Positions 23,939 through 37,400 of a DNA stretch of 64,000 nt are shown one piece after another (position 1 is the stretch's first letter; the number at the start of each line of letters is the position of its first letter). The DNA comes from Monocercomonoides exilis (taxonomy: Eukaryota > Preaxostyla > Oxymonadida > Polymastigidae). Position numbers and translations under genes: made by a program. The notes below the pieces were generated by a model. The model worked only from the letters and a program-made list of their open reading frames with translations, did not search any database and was not told the origin of the DNA. Location of the stretch: contig LSRY02000015.1 of NCBI GenBank assembly GCA_001643675.2, forward strand, positions 1,132,001 to 1,196,000. The letters are read 5' to 3'.

Positions 23939-24892
23939 ATGCTACTGCATTATGCAGTATTGATTTCACTCATTTGCTTCCTCATTCAGGCTGGCAACAA
24001 ACCTGTCTCGAATAAATCAGAGAATATTTCATCTCTGTTGCATTTTCAAGATTCCATCGAACTGCCAAAATTTCATCGAGTTGAACTTCCACAGCAATTT
24101 GACTTAGAAGGATTTTGTCCATCAACTCTTCCACTTCAATTCGTCCTTGAAGATGATCATCATTTCACCCCAGCTCAAAAAGATCGTCAGCAAAAAGAAA
24201 TTCATAAACAGAATGCCCCATTACATGTATTTGACGAAGACAACAGAGTGGAGCTTAAAAATGCTTCGTATCCATGGTATTTGTTTTTGACATTTTGGTT
24301 TTTAATTGTGTAATTACTCAAGGTCATCAATTGGAATGCTTGTCTCTTCTAGAGGAGTTTGCACTGGTACTCTCGTTGGAGAAGATATTGTTTTAACAGC
24401 ATCGCATTGCATTCCCTGGAACGATGATGGATCAATTGATCGTATTCGCTTCCTGCCTGGATTTTACAAGAAACATGCACCATTTGGGTATTTCGTTTAG
24501 CAATTATCAAAATTTATTAAAATTAAGTTGCGCTTGAAAATGAATCACACAATTGCGCATTCTTTCTGTTATTCGTGTTTTATATCTTCAGATATGCTGA
24601 TGTGAAAACCGTATATTCTCTCACTCGTAATGGCGGGAAGATCAACGCAGTTCAAGCTGCATTTGACGTGTCTTGTCTGAAGATCAGCAAAAAGCTAGGA
24701 AAGAAAGCCGGATATGCCGGCACAGTGCAATGGAAGAGAGAATGGGAAGAGAGGTCAGACTGGTTTAATGTGGGATATCCTCAGCCAGAGCATGGATTTG
24801 ATGAAGTATGAAGTTCTGCTTCTGACGAGCATGAATGTTTTTAGTATTTTTGTCAAACATTTGATGAAACCTCGTTTTTGAAATGATTGAAC

Positions 24893-24926
<34 letters not shown>

Positions 24927-25880
24927 TTTTATTTCTATTTTCTGTTTAATAGAAATTATCATCTAACATTTCTCTTTATATTTGTATTTATGCATTTTTT
25001 TAAAAACTTATTTATTTATTTATAATCAGGGAATAACTCCTCTTATACAGGAGCAAGGAAACGTGACTTTCGTGAAGGAATATACAATTGGCTCTCTGAC
25101 TTCTTATTTAATGAAGACAACATTTGATTTGACACGTTTGAAGTCTATTTTTATTTTTAAGAAGCAAAAATATTTTTATCTTTCAATAAACTTCTGTTTT
25201 CTTTTTCTTTTTTTCTTTTTCTTTTTCTTTTTCTTTTTCTTTTTTTCTTTTTCTTTTTCTTTTTTTCCTTTTTTTCCCTATTTATTTATTTATTTATTTA
25301 TTATTTCTTCTTTTTTTGTTCGTTTCATTCATTCATTCATCTATTTCATAGGAGGGCATTCAGGTGGACCTATTTTTGGTTTCTTTGATGGGGAAGAATA
25401 TCCACGAGTGGCAGCTGTTGTTTCATCAGAGAATCCTGCTTCAAGTTTGCCTTTTTTTAAACCAATTAAACAAAATGTATAAAAAAAATAATTCTTTTAA
25501 ACAAATAAATTATTTATTATCTCTCTCTCTCTCTCTCATTCTCATTCTCATTCTCATTCTCATTCTCATTCTCATTCTCATTCTCATTCTCATTCTCTCT
25601 CTTTCCTTCCTTCCTTCTTTCTTTCTTTCCCAAATTAATTGATTATTTTTGTATTATTTCAAACAAAGAATCGAATCCGCATGGAAGAAACAATCTTTCT
25701 GGCGGTGAATCTCTTTCATTTATTGTTGGCTATGCAAGATCAGTTTCTGAAGCTGAAAACAATAAAGAGGAACTTAACGCACCCATAGACCACGAAAACA
25801 TGCAAAGGAACAATCCCAAAATTAATGAAAAAGAAATCTCGAATGTGACTTTAATATTTAAGAACGGAAAGGATCATTGA
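23939..25880 (+). CDS. Secreted S1-fold serine endopeptidase (V8/trypsin-like), 6 exons
   Basis: Exons are 23939-24276, 24323-24487, 24592-24805, 25030-25135, 25352-25444 and 25669-25880. They join in frame to 375 residues ending at TGA. An N-terminal signal peptide (MLLHYAVLISLICFLIQA) is followed by a propeptide-like segment of about 95 residues. The chymotrypsin-fold triad is complete: His141 in LTASHC, Asp193 in AAFDVSCLKI and Ser278 in RGHSGGPI. The domain starts SSIGMLVSSRGVCTGTLVG. The style (FNVGYP, short GHSGGP loop) is nearer to glutamyl-endopeptidase/V8-like enzymes than to digestive trypsin. The catalytic residues are spread over exons 2, 3 and 5. The introns carry long microsatellites. 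The last two boundaries were chosen because GTTTGCC (25445) and CAAAG (25668) keep the frame into SNPHGRNNLSGGESLSFIVG. Substrate specificity is unknown. Confidence 0.88.
24895..24925. repeat. (TTTA)n microsatellite in protease intron 3
   Basis: About seven tandem TTTA units lie inside the intron 24806-25029. A second short TTTA run lies at about 25278-25305 in intron 4. Confidence 0.9.
25203..25273. repeat. (TTTTTC)n polypyrimidine tract in protease intron 4
   Basis: About twelve units of T4-7C on the coding strand inside intron 25136-25351. It is long for a polypyrimidine tract and ends well short of the acceptor, so it is probably a microsatellite rather than a splice element. Confidence 0.9.
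25521..25602. repeat. (CT)n then (CATTCT)n microsatellite in protease intron 5
   Basis: A CT dinucleotide run followed by about ten tandem hexamers CATTCT, all inside intron 25445-25668. No spacers of unique sequence separate the units, so it is a simple repeat. Confidence 0.9.
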
Positions 25881-26073
25881 GAACTATAATTTTGAAAAGT
25901 TTCAAATGAAATTTCTTTATCATATTTTTTTCCAAATGCATAATTGCCTCCTCAAATTGTATATTTTCGCATCACTTTACAACAGACAAATTAGTTATTT
26001 GTTGTTTTTAGGATTTCGGAATTCTGAACATTTATAAAAAAAAAACCAAAATGAATATTTGTAAAGGTTTCAT

Positions 26074-27847
26074 ATGATCAAGATGAATTGTTGTGAATCA
26101 CATCGTTTTCAAAATGGACCAGCTGTTGCTGGGAATATAATGATAGATGAAGTTAAAAATATTAATTTTGTTCCAAGAGAATTAGTTTCTAGTGCTATTG
26201 GAGTTTATGAACTTTGCGATTTTCTTTTTTCAATTAATCAAAAATTTTGCAATTGGGTATGCAGTATTTATTTCATCAAAGTTACTTTATTCTGATAAAA
26301 TTTTGACCAATTGTTTTGGAAAACGATACTTTATTTGAAATATAAGGAAATGTTTGAAATCACAAATACTTTGCCAAATGTTTCTGAACATCTCAAAGTT
26401 AAAGAGAATAAACATCAAAAATTTCAACAAGAATTTTACAAGAATGAATATGGATTATCTTGCACTGAAGGTGACTTTCTTTGCAACGGTGTTTATAACG
26501 CTGTTGAAGAAATATTTGATAATAAATCACTTACTCCCGAAGTTAAGGAACTCTACGATAATGCGGAATCACCACCAGATTTATCAAATATTGATAAGTT
26601 GATTTTTGAATTGCCAGATAATCAAAAACCTCATGATTTTCCAAAACTTTCTGAAGAATATTCAAATCCAGGCTATTTCATGGAGCATTGGATTGACACC
26701 TTTAAAAAGGAGGAAGCAAAAGAGGAAAAGAGAAGGTCAAATTCCTTTAAGAATGATAAGACGAGGAAAGGACACAATTCTTTTCTGCGTCAAACTCAGT
26801 CGAGCATAAAGCGTTTTATTACGGAAGGCTCTTGCAACTTAGATGATAATTGCATAAACAAGCAATTACAACAGCGAGAGATGGACTTTAATAAAGAATA
26901 CACAAAAGAAAGAGATTTTCAGTTTGTGCAATGTAAAGAACAAAATACACACTCTTCTTGTTCAACAAATGTTTCTCCTGTAGTTCAAGATTCAACTTTC
27001 TTTAAGAATATTTTTTCAAATCCGTTGGATTCTGAAGAAACAAAAAAACAGAGGCAAAATGTGAATAAAAATTCATTGTCTCCGCAAACATTTAATGAAA
27101 TTAATTTAGATGCTTCAAAGCAGGCAACTGAATCTATTCTTTGTTCTGAGATTTCTGAACAAAAACATCCATTGGATTTTCCTTATGGATTCAACAAAAT
27201 AGGCGAATCACAGAAAAATTTGCAAAGAAATACTGCGCAAACAGTGCAATCAAGCGAAAAATTATCAACAAAGCAAACTGAAGATTCTTTTTTTGCAACG
27301 GATTATGAAGACGTAAAGAAAAGGCAAACTTCTGACAAGGATCGGCCTGCTCCTGAGATGAAAATACAGTTTGATGATTTGTCAATGCACAATTTTGTAC
27401 CAAAAGCACCATGTGTTGAATTTATTCAGATGAATTCAGAACCTAAAACTGCAGTGAGTTATGCTATTGAACGAAAAAATTCAAGGTAATGAATTATTCA
27501 CTTTTGAAGTTGAAATTTCATGAAAAGTATTTTGTGAATTTAAATAATTATTTGAAAGTGTGAGAACAAAAGAGGAAGCAAAATGCACTCATATTAGTGG
27601 AGTTGCAATTAATAAATCTTCAAGTGAAGCACCAATATCCGGAAATTTGCGGATGCAAACGATGGCTGCAATCAAAGAAGGAGTTAAGCTGCGTCCGGCT
27701 GCAGATAGAAAGATTCCAGAAAAACAGTTTCCACCAAAGCCTCCATCTCTTATCGCTGATATGATAGAAGTGACAAAAAAATTAAGAATGCTTATTAATC
27801 CCAACGACGAATCATCTTCAACAAGCAGCGATAGTTTTGATGAATAA
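26074..27847 (+). CDS. SCAR/WAVE family actin-nucleation promoting factor, 3 exons
   Basis: Candidate activator of the Arp2/3 complex, acting in the cytoplasm at the cell cortex. Exons are 26074-26256, 26347-27485 and 27559-27847, giving 536 residues. The N-terminal Scar homology region shows ELYDNAESPPDLSNIDKL (about 129-146) and SNPGYFMEHWIDTFKKE (about 167-183), followed by a basic stretch (KEEAKEEKRR). These match the family blocks around xPPxLxxLDxx and xNPxYFxxxW. The C-terminal VCA-like end has a WH2 actin-binding motif (NLRMQTMAAIKEGVKLRPA, about 470-488), a connector helix (LIADMIEVTKKLRMLI) and an acidic tail (DESSSTSSDSFDE). The usual tail tryptophan is replaced by phenylalanine. 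The middle is hydrophilic and lacks the long polyproline block seen in animals. Family assignment rests on motif order at both ends; activity is inferred. Confidence 0.8.
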
Positions 27848-28418
27848 ATCAGAAAAATTCTATCAATGGAAGATGTTTCAAATAATTATTACTCGCTTTT
27901 TACTTATTTTGCTAAGAAATTTTAATTTAATTTGTTTTTCTTGCACACGCTTATTTTCAGTTTTTCAAAGAATGTTGGTAAAATATTGCATTTTATATTA
28001 TTTCACTTTTCAAATCACTTTTCCTGTTTCGAAATTTTTATCATAATAATTTTTATTGAAAGATGATTTTGATTCATAAAACAGAAATCCTTCATTAAGC
28101 ATTTTAAATCGATGAATGCACACTGTTCAAAACGGGATTTTTTAAAAATTTGATATTTTTGGTGGCAGAGTTGGTTTGAAAACCACTTTGTTGGAAAAAA
28201 GACAAAATTCGTAACATGAACTTAATAAAAAATACTAATTTCAAAAAACTGTTCATTAAAAATCAGAAACACAAGAGTGTTTGAATATTTTGAACTCAAA
28301 AAGAAACAACACAAATCATTTAAAATCCAATTTCATCGTAACAAACTACTTTTGACTTGTGAAAATAACACAACTTTCGTGAAATCTATAACTGATTCTT
28401 TGAGAAATTAACTTCAAT
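27848..28418. other. Convergent 3' spacer
   Basis: About 570 bp between the stop codons of the SCAR/WAVE gene (+) and the giant receptor (-). It is AT-rich and should carry both 3' ends. I see no gene, RNA or repeat here. Confidence 0.5.
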
Positions 28419-31400
28419 TCATTTAACAAAATATTCAGAAACATTTTTATCCTTCTTCCTCTTGAAAGTATCTTTTTTCCTTTGAGAGTTTCTTTGCTGA
28501 ACGGTTTCAATGCTTTTATTGTCTTCACTTGAATTATCTGTGAAAGTGATTGCATCGGACAGTGTCATTACCGCAGCTCCAGCTGGAAAGCGCTGAATGA
28601 ATTCCCTTTTCAGCATGTTTAGAGACAAACGAGTCGATGGATTAAAAGATAAACATGCGTTCACAACAGTCGAAAGAGATGAACTCATCACAGATTCTAA
28701 ATTTGGCTTTTCTCCGTTGACAATTTTCTGTCCGGCAGTTACTGCTTCGTATTCTCCAAATGGAATCTTTAACAACAAGCTCTCCCACAGCATCAGCCCA
28801 ATCGAAAACGAAACCGATTCCTTTGTCGCTCCCAATTTCTTGTTGACCAATAATTCTGGTGCCTTCCACCTCAGACACTCTTTTTTGAAGTCATCCTCAT
28901 CCTCAAAGGCTGAAGAAGGAAGAGAGTCACTTTCATCATCATCATTGCCACTGGCAGATGTCACAACTGTTGATGAAGAGATGGACGATGAGTCTGAATC
29001 ATCATCTGACAATAAGTCTGAATGCATCACAATGCATATGACCATATGCTCGGAGAAGAGAACAATGTGCGGACTCAGATTATTCAATGATTGAAGAGGG
29101 TTTTCCATTTCATCAAAGGAGTGAAGAGCTCCATTCGCCACCCAGAACAGGATCTGGGCAGCTGTTTGTTCTCTCTCTTGAAGACTTCCAATCGCCATCT
29201 CTTTTGTCTTATTCCTCCCATGAAGAAGCATGAACAACGAATCCCTCAGATCCACAATAAGCTTCTCATGAGGCGATGAACAGGCCATTGCATCCACCAA
29301 GTTCGACATCGATGAAGTGGTTGGGCAAAGATCCTCTCTCTGAACAAAAGTCGAATCAGAATCGGTCGTTGAAGTGGATGAAATAGATGGCGATGGTGTT
29401 CTCTTCCTTATCTCTTCTTCCTCATCTTTCTCCAACATCCATTGAGGGATCTTGTCTGAATCCTTTCCCAAGATATATTCAGTTGACCCACTCTCAGAGA
29501 GAAGATGCTCTGATGACTCTGAATGTTGCAGATTCGTGTCATATATCCTCTTCTTCATCCTTTCCTCATTCTTCTTCTCTGCCTCATTCTCTGCTCTCCT
29601 CCACTGCTCCTCTGGTGACATCTCCATCGTCACCATCTCAAATGCCTTCGGATCCTTTTTAATATTATCATTCACAATTTCCTCGAGCTCTTCTGTTCTC
29701 ATCTTTGACTTCTTCCATCTGATAATAAAAATTACTGCAATAATTATAACAAGAAGTAGAATCACTGCCAAAACTATTGTACTCCATGATAAAGAATTGC
29801 TATTCTTTCTTTCAACGAGATTATCATAATTTTCTGTCTGCTTCTCTGTTCTGTTCTTCAGAACAAAAGGAGTGCTGTGTTGTTCCTCCTTCTTTCCAAA
29901 TACAATTGCCACTGTGACTTCTGCTTCATTCGGAGCTGATTCGATTGTGGTTGATGATATTGATCCGCACACTTCCTTCTCCGAGACAAAGTCAGCCTCT
30001 GAAAATTCATGCCGCTCAACAGCCTCGGCATCTCCAATCCATGAGCTAACTTTAAACGACAATTCACATGGAATAAGAACATTACCAATAAACCGAAGCT
30101 CTGCAACACTTCCCTTCTTCTCGCTTTTCACCTCCTTTAAAATTGGAATAAACAATGTTGATATTCTTTCAGATGCAATTCCTCCAACCTTGCATCCTTC
30201 ATTCAGAAACCACAATGAAGAATATTTCTCTTGTCCATCTCCTCCCTTTAAACTCTCGATCTTCACTAACCCTTCATCTGAGCAGATGATGTTTCGTCTT
30301 ACAGATGGAAACTTCGATATGCCTGGATTGTTGTTCAAAAACTCTCCCTTTTCAACACTCACATCCCCTCCAGAAATGGACACTCCTCCATCTTTTGCAT
30401 TTTTAATTGATGTATCTTTTACAATTACGGACGAATTCTCAAAATGAACAATTGATCCATCCCATTCACATGCATCTTCACTATCTTCCATACATCTTTC
30501 AACGTCTGAAGAATACTCTCCATCAAATAAACATGAATCCAAAATCATTTCACAACAGCTTTTTATCGATACGATGCTTCCTTTTTCTCGATTCATACAG
30601 CTTCTTTTGATTGTGCAGTTCCCAATCAAAGCAGATTCAAGGGGAGATATACAAGACATAATTGAAGTTCCAGATGATTGACGAGACACATTTTGAAGAA
30701 TCGAGTGCAAAACACATACATTATCACGTGATTCGGAATAGACTTTGAAAATTGATCCTTCATTAATCGTTGCGTTGAAAATATCAAACTCATTGAAAGT
30801 CCAGTTCCCGTTAGTCAGAGTAATCAAATCGGAAGAACAGTGAATATTTTCCACTTTTAACTGCCTAACAACAACATCTGTGCTCAGATGCATTAAATAT
30901 GGAGATGCAATGTTAGACACTGTGCAATTACCAATCGTTAGTTTCCCAGATACACTTTCAATCAAAGTTGGAATTGTTGCTTCAAAAAAATTATCATTCC
31001 TCGAATTGAATGAAGTTGACAAAATAGATAACATTCCTGCCACAAAAAATATCGTTTTATAAGTACTTGGAAAAGTCCTTGAAAATTGAATGTTAACAAG
31101 CTCAATAACAACATGCCCACTCACAGAAACCACATAATCCCGTGTGGACACCAGGAAAGGAGAAATACTGATGTTTGAAAAATCAAACCCTTTTGAACGC
31201 ATTGTTAACGATTTCAATTCTATTTCTTTCTCAATCTCACTTTCTCCATCAACGGCCAACATTGAGTTAAATTCTTCAATAATATGGTCCAGTCCATATC
31301 CAACACTCAAACATGGCAACTCCGATATCCCGCATTTCCTTGTATTGTTCCCTCCTTTTCCGTTCACATTCGATACAACGATTGTTGCTGATTGATAAAT

Positions 31401-34400
31401 TGTTATAAGCTCAATCAAGTCAATAGGAAAATCTCCATTTTTGTCACTTCCAAAAATAGCATTCGAACGGATGAAGACTTCCTGTCTCAAATCCATTTTG
31501 AACTGGCTTTCATTTATCTGTGCGGATATATTCGTGCATTCAATAAAGATATCTCGCCCAATCCAAGCATTGTTTCCTGAAAACGAAAGATTAAAAAACA
31601 GATAGTTAAGCTCTCCTAAAAGCTCTGTTCTCAAATATATCCCTCCTCCCATTCCATTTATCATCGAACAGTTACTTTGGGATATCCTTGTATCAAATAT
31701 TTTGAATTCACTATCTTCGTTAAGCTGAAAATATATCCCTCCTCCATATTCGCTTTCCCTTGATTGGCACGATTCCAGTACGCTTTCATTAACAACAAAA
31801 CTGACAAATTTTGTGGAAGAACTTTCAATAACGCACGGCCCATTGCTTTCTCGTTCAAGCATTCTGATGCTTGATTCGCTCATACTAAGAAATATCGATC
31901 CAGCATTCTCAAAGGTATTATCACCAGATATTAATACAAGAGAAGATTTGCTGAAGGACAACGATGTTGCAGACAATTTCTCAATATTGCATTTCACTCC
32001 TTCGCAGAAAATAAAGAAAGATTTGCTGACCCTAAGTTGGCTCACTTTCAGCGCCTTCAGCATCACCTCTCCAGATTTTACGATCAGAAATGAGGCAAGC
32101 GCTTCATTCGCCTGGAAGTTGCTTTTGACCTCACAATCATTCATTATTAGCAATTTTCCACCACTTTCAATAATCACCTTTTCATCAGAGGCTCCCGAAT
32201 TCGAGAAAATAAAAATAATTTCTGATATGTTCAAAAATCCAAAATTTGAAATGAATGACATGTCATCGCTTTGTTTTTGTATCAAAAATGTCAACGAAGC
32301 TTTTGAGTTTTCTTTCTCGTTTTCATCAGAAGTCTTCAAAATGTGATTTGTGAGGTTCCACTCATTGTTTATAGTTATCGTTCCACTTAAAAGTATTTCT
32401 TTCATTATTTCTGAAGGTTTTATCTGTTGCATTCCCTTCCAAAATGAAAAACATGGATCTTCTTTGCTGCCGCATCTCATAACATCAAAGCCATCAGACG
32501 AAATATATATAGTTATGTTTGAGTATGCGACAATAAATCGAAACAGATCTGAATTGTTAATTCGTTTGTCACTTCCCACGAACAAATTTGAATCCTCTTT
32601 CATCAATGAATAATCAAACGAAAACGAACTTGTTGTGATGCTTTCATTCAAATCTCTTGAAAGAAGAAACATCACTTTCCCGATTTTTGCATCATTTCCA
32701 GCAAATTTCACAGTTCTCAAACAAAATGGCTCAGAAATCAATGAAGATGAACAGTCTAGATAAATCACTCCACCTTTCCCATTCGCCAAAGAGCATTCAC
32801 AATTCTCTGCAACAGAGTTATTAATAATTAGTGAATGATCCTCTTTAACATAAATCTTCATACATCCTCCTTCACGTCCTTCAGGTGTCTTTATTTCCCT
32901 CAGAAAACATTCTTCAATTACAACAGATGCATCAAATTCAAATGGAGTAACACTGAATGCATGTAATATAAGATTACATTCCTTCAATTCAACTTTTCCT
33001 CCTTTGACATTCATAATTTCAAAATTTACTATTTCGCTATTTTCAAACTCAATCGAACAATTCTTCATATAAGTTTTGTCGCTCCATGTTTGTGAATAAA
33101 TAAAGTGATTAATTTGACATATAAATGAGTTAGGTAAAGAAAAATATATCCATTCAAATCCAATAGATCTTTCATTGAGGAAAATCGAATTGAATAGTGT
33201 ATTTGAAATATTGGAAAGAACCTGAATGGTTGATTGTTTATTTGAAACAAACGAATTGACGATAATTCCAGACATATCAAAAGAATTTTTCACAGTCGCT
33301 GATCCGTTAACAAAAAGCTTCGTCTGATCAAAAATATCAGCGTGTAAATTGTGAATGCTTCTCCAGAACGATACACATGGATAATCAGCAGACCCGCATC
33401 CAATCATATCGTAGCCATTTGAAGACAAATATATCGAAGTTGACTTGAATTGTATCAAAAACAATAAAAGGTCGACTGCATGCTTCGAAAATCTTCCATC
33501 ATCGACTCCTTTTGCATCAACAATCGGGTTATTATCTCCATCTGCCAATGAAAACTTAAATTTCTCCAATCTGACTGTATTATTCAAGTTCACACAGTCA
33601 ACAAAAAGATCTTTTCCTTCTGCACCATCATTGCTTGAAAATGATAGATCATTCAGAAAAATGTTTCCATCCGTTTCTCCTTGAATGTCCAAAAACAATG
33701 CTCCTCCTCTTCCATTTGCCATATTTACACAACAGCATTCTGTTTCGTCTCTGGCAAATGTGAAGCTGCTCTGCTCGTTCATTTCACAAAGCAAAATCCC
33801 TCCGTTTCCTGTTGTCGAACAACATCTTTTGAATTTGCAATCTTGAATTGTGACAGATGCTCCGTAACACTCAATAATCAAACCTCCATCTTTCACACAA
33901 ATTTCACTTGCATTTATATTGCTCAACTCCAAAGTTGACAGAGATTCCCCAATAATAAGACCTTCGCCTTCTCCATTCAAGAGCGAAAATATTGAGTTGT
34001 TTGCAATGAACGAGTCACCAACAAGTTTAATTATTCCTCCGCAGACAGAAAAAGAGATATTGTCGATCGACACATGATCAAACCTAACTTCTCCTCCTGC
34101 ATTTTTTATAATATTCATTTCTGTTTGGAGCAGTATGTTTTCTTTTGGTTTAAAAGCACAACTTATCATTGTCATTACTCCAACGCTCACACAAACCAAT
34201 GCTTCATTTTCTCTTCCTAGTGTTTGTGGAAGATTGAACAACAAGCGACTGAGAGTCAAGAAAACGTCTCTGTTGCCTTCCGTCAAGCAAAAGCATCCAT
34301 GTTCACAGATTTCCAGTTCGCATTCGCTCATCTTCCCTCGCACGGACAAAGATTTTCCTCTTCGATTGATTGTTGCATTTAGAGAGTTGTGATTATTGAT

Positions 34401-37400
34401 TTGGATTGTTGTTTTGTTGTCTGCCATATTAAGAAATCCATCAATTAGCTTGTCGCACGGAACTATTTCGCTTCCGCACAATTGTCCATCTGAGCTTTGG
34501 CCAGCCTCAATAAACACAGTTGTGCTTTCTGTTGGAAACAAGAACTTCTTTATCGATAAATCAATTACAGAATTCACCAAAGAATCAACAACCCAGAAAT
34601 TCCTCTCAGGTGTTTCAGTCTCATCAATTGTTCCCAACCATAGTCTTTCAATTAGCAAAGACCCAGGAGCTGAACAAATAAGGAACACATCTGAGCCTTT
34701 AATAGCAGCATTCCCACAAAAGTTGTTTGATCTCATCGAATAATTGATTCTATCATCTTCAAATTCGATAAACAGACCACCTCCGAATCCCATTTCTCCA
34801 ACAACAGCGCAATTTTGCACATTATTCAAATCAAATGTGAGTGATCCGCCTGTTCTTATAGCAAAAAGTCCACATCCTCCACTTGACGGAATGCCTGTGC
34901 ACAATTCTGTATCAAACGTACAATTTATCACATTCACGTTTTTGGTTTGTCCGACTGTCCCTTTTAATACTCCACCATTTCCACTTTGGCGTGTGTTTTT
35001 CAAAAAAGAGCTATTTGTGATTGAAAGTCCAGAGCCTTCATCAAAAAATATTAAACATCCATTTTCAAAAGTTGAATCGTTCAAAACACTCTTTTCCATT
35101 TGAAGGGAAGAACTTTCCAAAACAATCAATCCTTGTGATGACTCGCTTTTGACTTTCTCAACTTTCAATACTTCAATGACCGCGTGGCAATTGTTCAGTT
35201 CAAACGTTGGAAGAAGATTAAACTTCATATTGACAAGTTTGAGACGAGTTATAGCAATATTCCCTCCATTTGCTTTTATCAGACAAAATGAGATGTTTGA
35301 AAGTTGATCGATTTGATAAAAAGAGCAATCTTCAATTCTAAGCATTTCTTTCATGCAATATATCAAACTGGTTCTTTGAGAAGCAACAAACACCGATGGA
35401 AGAGAAAATGAAAGATTTTTTATACATGTTTGCGATACAGTTTCAATAAATCCTTCTTGATCTCCTCTTCCACTATCCGAAATAGATATGGATGTCATTT
35501 CTTCGTTTAAAAAACCGCAAATCTCAAACGTTCGAAGTTGAAATTTTACATAATCTATCAATGTGTACCCAGGTTTGATTTTGAGTTTGACAAATGAAGA
35601 GGGAGCAGGAAACCTGACTAAAACAGCTTTAGGTATCGTTCTACAAGGAGCATATTCAACTCCGCATCCAGAGTGATCGAACCCATCCATATCACTTCCA
35701 CCAATAAACGCAGTACCATTGAAATCATCGAGATATGCACAAAGAGGAATGGCAAACTCCACATTTGTTGAATCTCTTTCATATCCCATCAAATCTGAAC
35801 GACTCATAGAACCTATATTGAAAGCAAATGATTGAGTATTAATAGCCTCAACAAAATCCTTTCCATTCAAAAAGATATTATTTCCTTTCCATGCATTGCA
35901 CGATATAAAAGATAATTCTGCCAATGAAAAGTCATATGCACCATCTTCTTCATACAAAAATATTCCTCCTCCTAGTCCTTTCCCTGTTTCTTCACTCTCA
36001 TCATTTGGCACATTGCACTTCTCCAATTTCATTGCTTCCATCCGTAATTTGTTTCTGCCACTCAAAAAGCACATGAATCCACCTCCACAAAGTCTATTAC
36101 CAGAGCTGCACTTTGAGGATATTGTGCAATTCTTTAATGAAACAATTCTGCCAGTTGATGAGGTGTGTTTTATTATCAAACATCCTCCACTTCCTCCAAC
36201 ATGTTCAATCCCCTTCAGATAACTGTTATTCAATGCAACAGAAGCTGCATCTCCAATATTGAAAAAATTGGTCTCAATTGGCATGAAAGTGCTTTCATCA
36301 AATAAGAAATCGTCAATTTTGAGAGAACCTCCTTCAATCTTTAAAAAACTGAATCCAATTCGTGAGTTCTGTTCTATATCAGAAATCTTCATACCACATG
36401 AGTTAAGTGAGAGCATCTGTGACAAACAAACAATAAACGAAGATGATAAAGCCAATGAAGTTGAAAGAAGAAAAGAAATATTTGTCACTACCACTTCAGC
36501 AATTGTTTTGATTCCCCATTCAAATGAATTTCCTTCTATAAAAGCAAATTCAATTTTTGTTTCCTTTTCTAAACATTTCATATCCCAAATATTCTCTTTC
36601 ATTTCAATACATTCATTACAAACGAATCCAGAATTGAGCACAATATCCTTGTTTTTCGACTCAAACCGCAATGTTACTATTTTCCCAACTGTGAAACATG
36701 GATAACCTTTAAATCCACATCCAGAAAAATCTCGCGAATTATCCCCTCCAACATATCCTGGAAAAGAAAAATCATCGAGAAGAAAAAGCCTAAGCGGAAT
36801 AAGATACTTTTCATTTCCTCCTTCAATACCCATTGCTTCATTATCATTTGCTTCTAAAGTAGAAATAACACCTACAAAACGATCCTTTGTTATTGTATCA
36901 AACAAACTTTGCGAGTCAATAAAAATGTTATATCCACTTCTTGAAGCTTTATTTGAATTGATTAATGCTCCAAAGTGCAATAAACAAAATTTGAAGTCAT
37001 TATTCCCATTTTCATTGCATTTAACAAATATCCCTCCTCCACATCCTCCTTTTGACTCTGTTTGATTTGCCTCACAGTTCTCAATCACTGTTTGATTGTT
37101 TCCTTTATCTGCACGAATCTGCGACTCTCCACCAATTTCTACGAATAACGCTCCTCCATTACCTTTCAATGCTTGACATCCAGAAAAATTGCAATTACAT
37201 ATGCTTAGTTTTTGATTTCCTCCAATTACACAGTTTATCCCACTTCCATCACCTTCAGATAAATGTATATCTTTAAAAATGCAATTATCAACATCCAAGC
37301 AGCTTCCTTGTTGACTCATAATAACTCCATTTTCTTCAGACCCAATCCTTTCGAATAAAGTTTGATCAATTTTCAGTGTTCCAACAGAATTGTACTTTAT

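Noticed and set aside
25445-25476. Alternative protease exon 5 end at 25476 (donor GTATAA)
   Set aside because: It would put the last exon in a frame that stops early (TAG) and loses the SLSFIVG strand. The GTTTGCC donor at 25445 keeps the longer sensible frame.
25521-25602. CRISPR-like direct repeats
   Set aside because: The CATTCT units are contiguous with no spacers and lie in a spliceosomal intron of a eukaryotic gene.
28597-29094. 165-codon plus-strand frame opposite the receptor's kinase-like tail
   Set aside because: Mirror of a Ser/Glu-rich coding strand. The minus-strand frame is 12 kb long and carries recognisable motifs.
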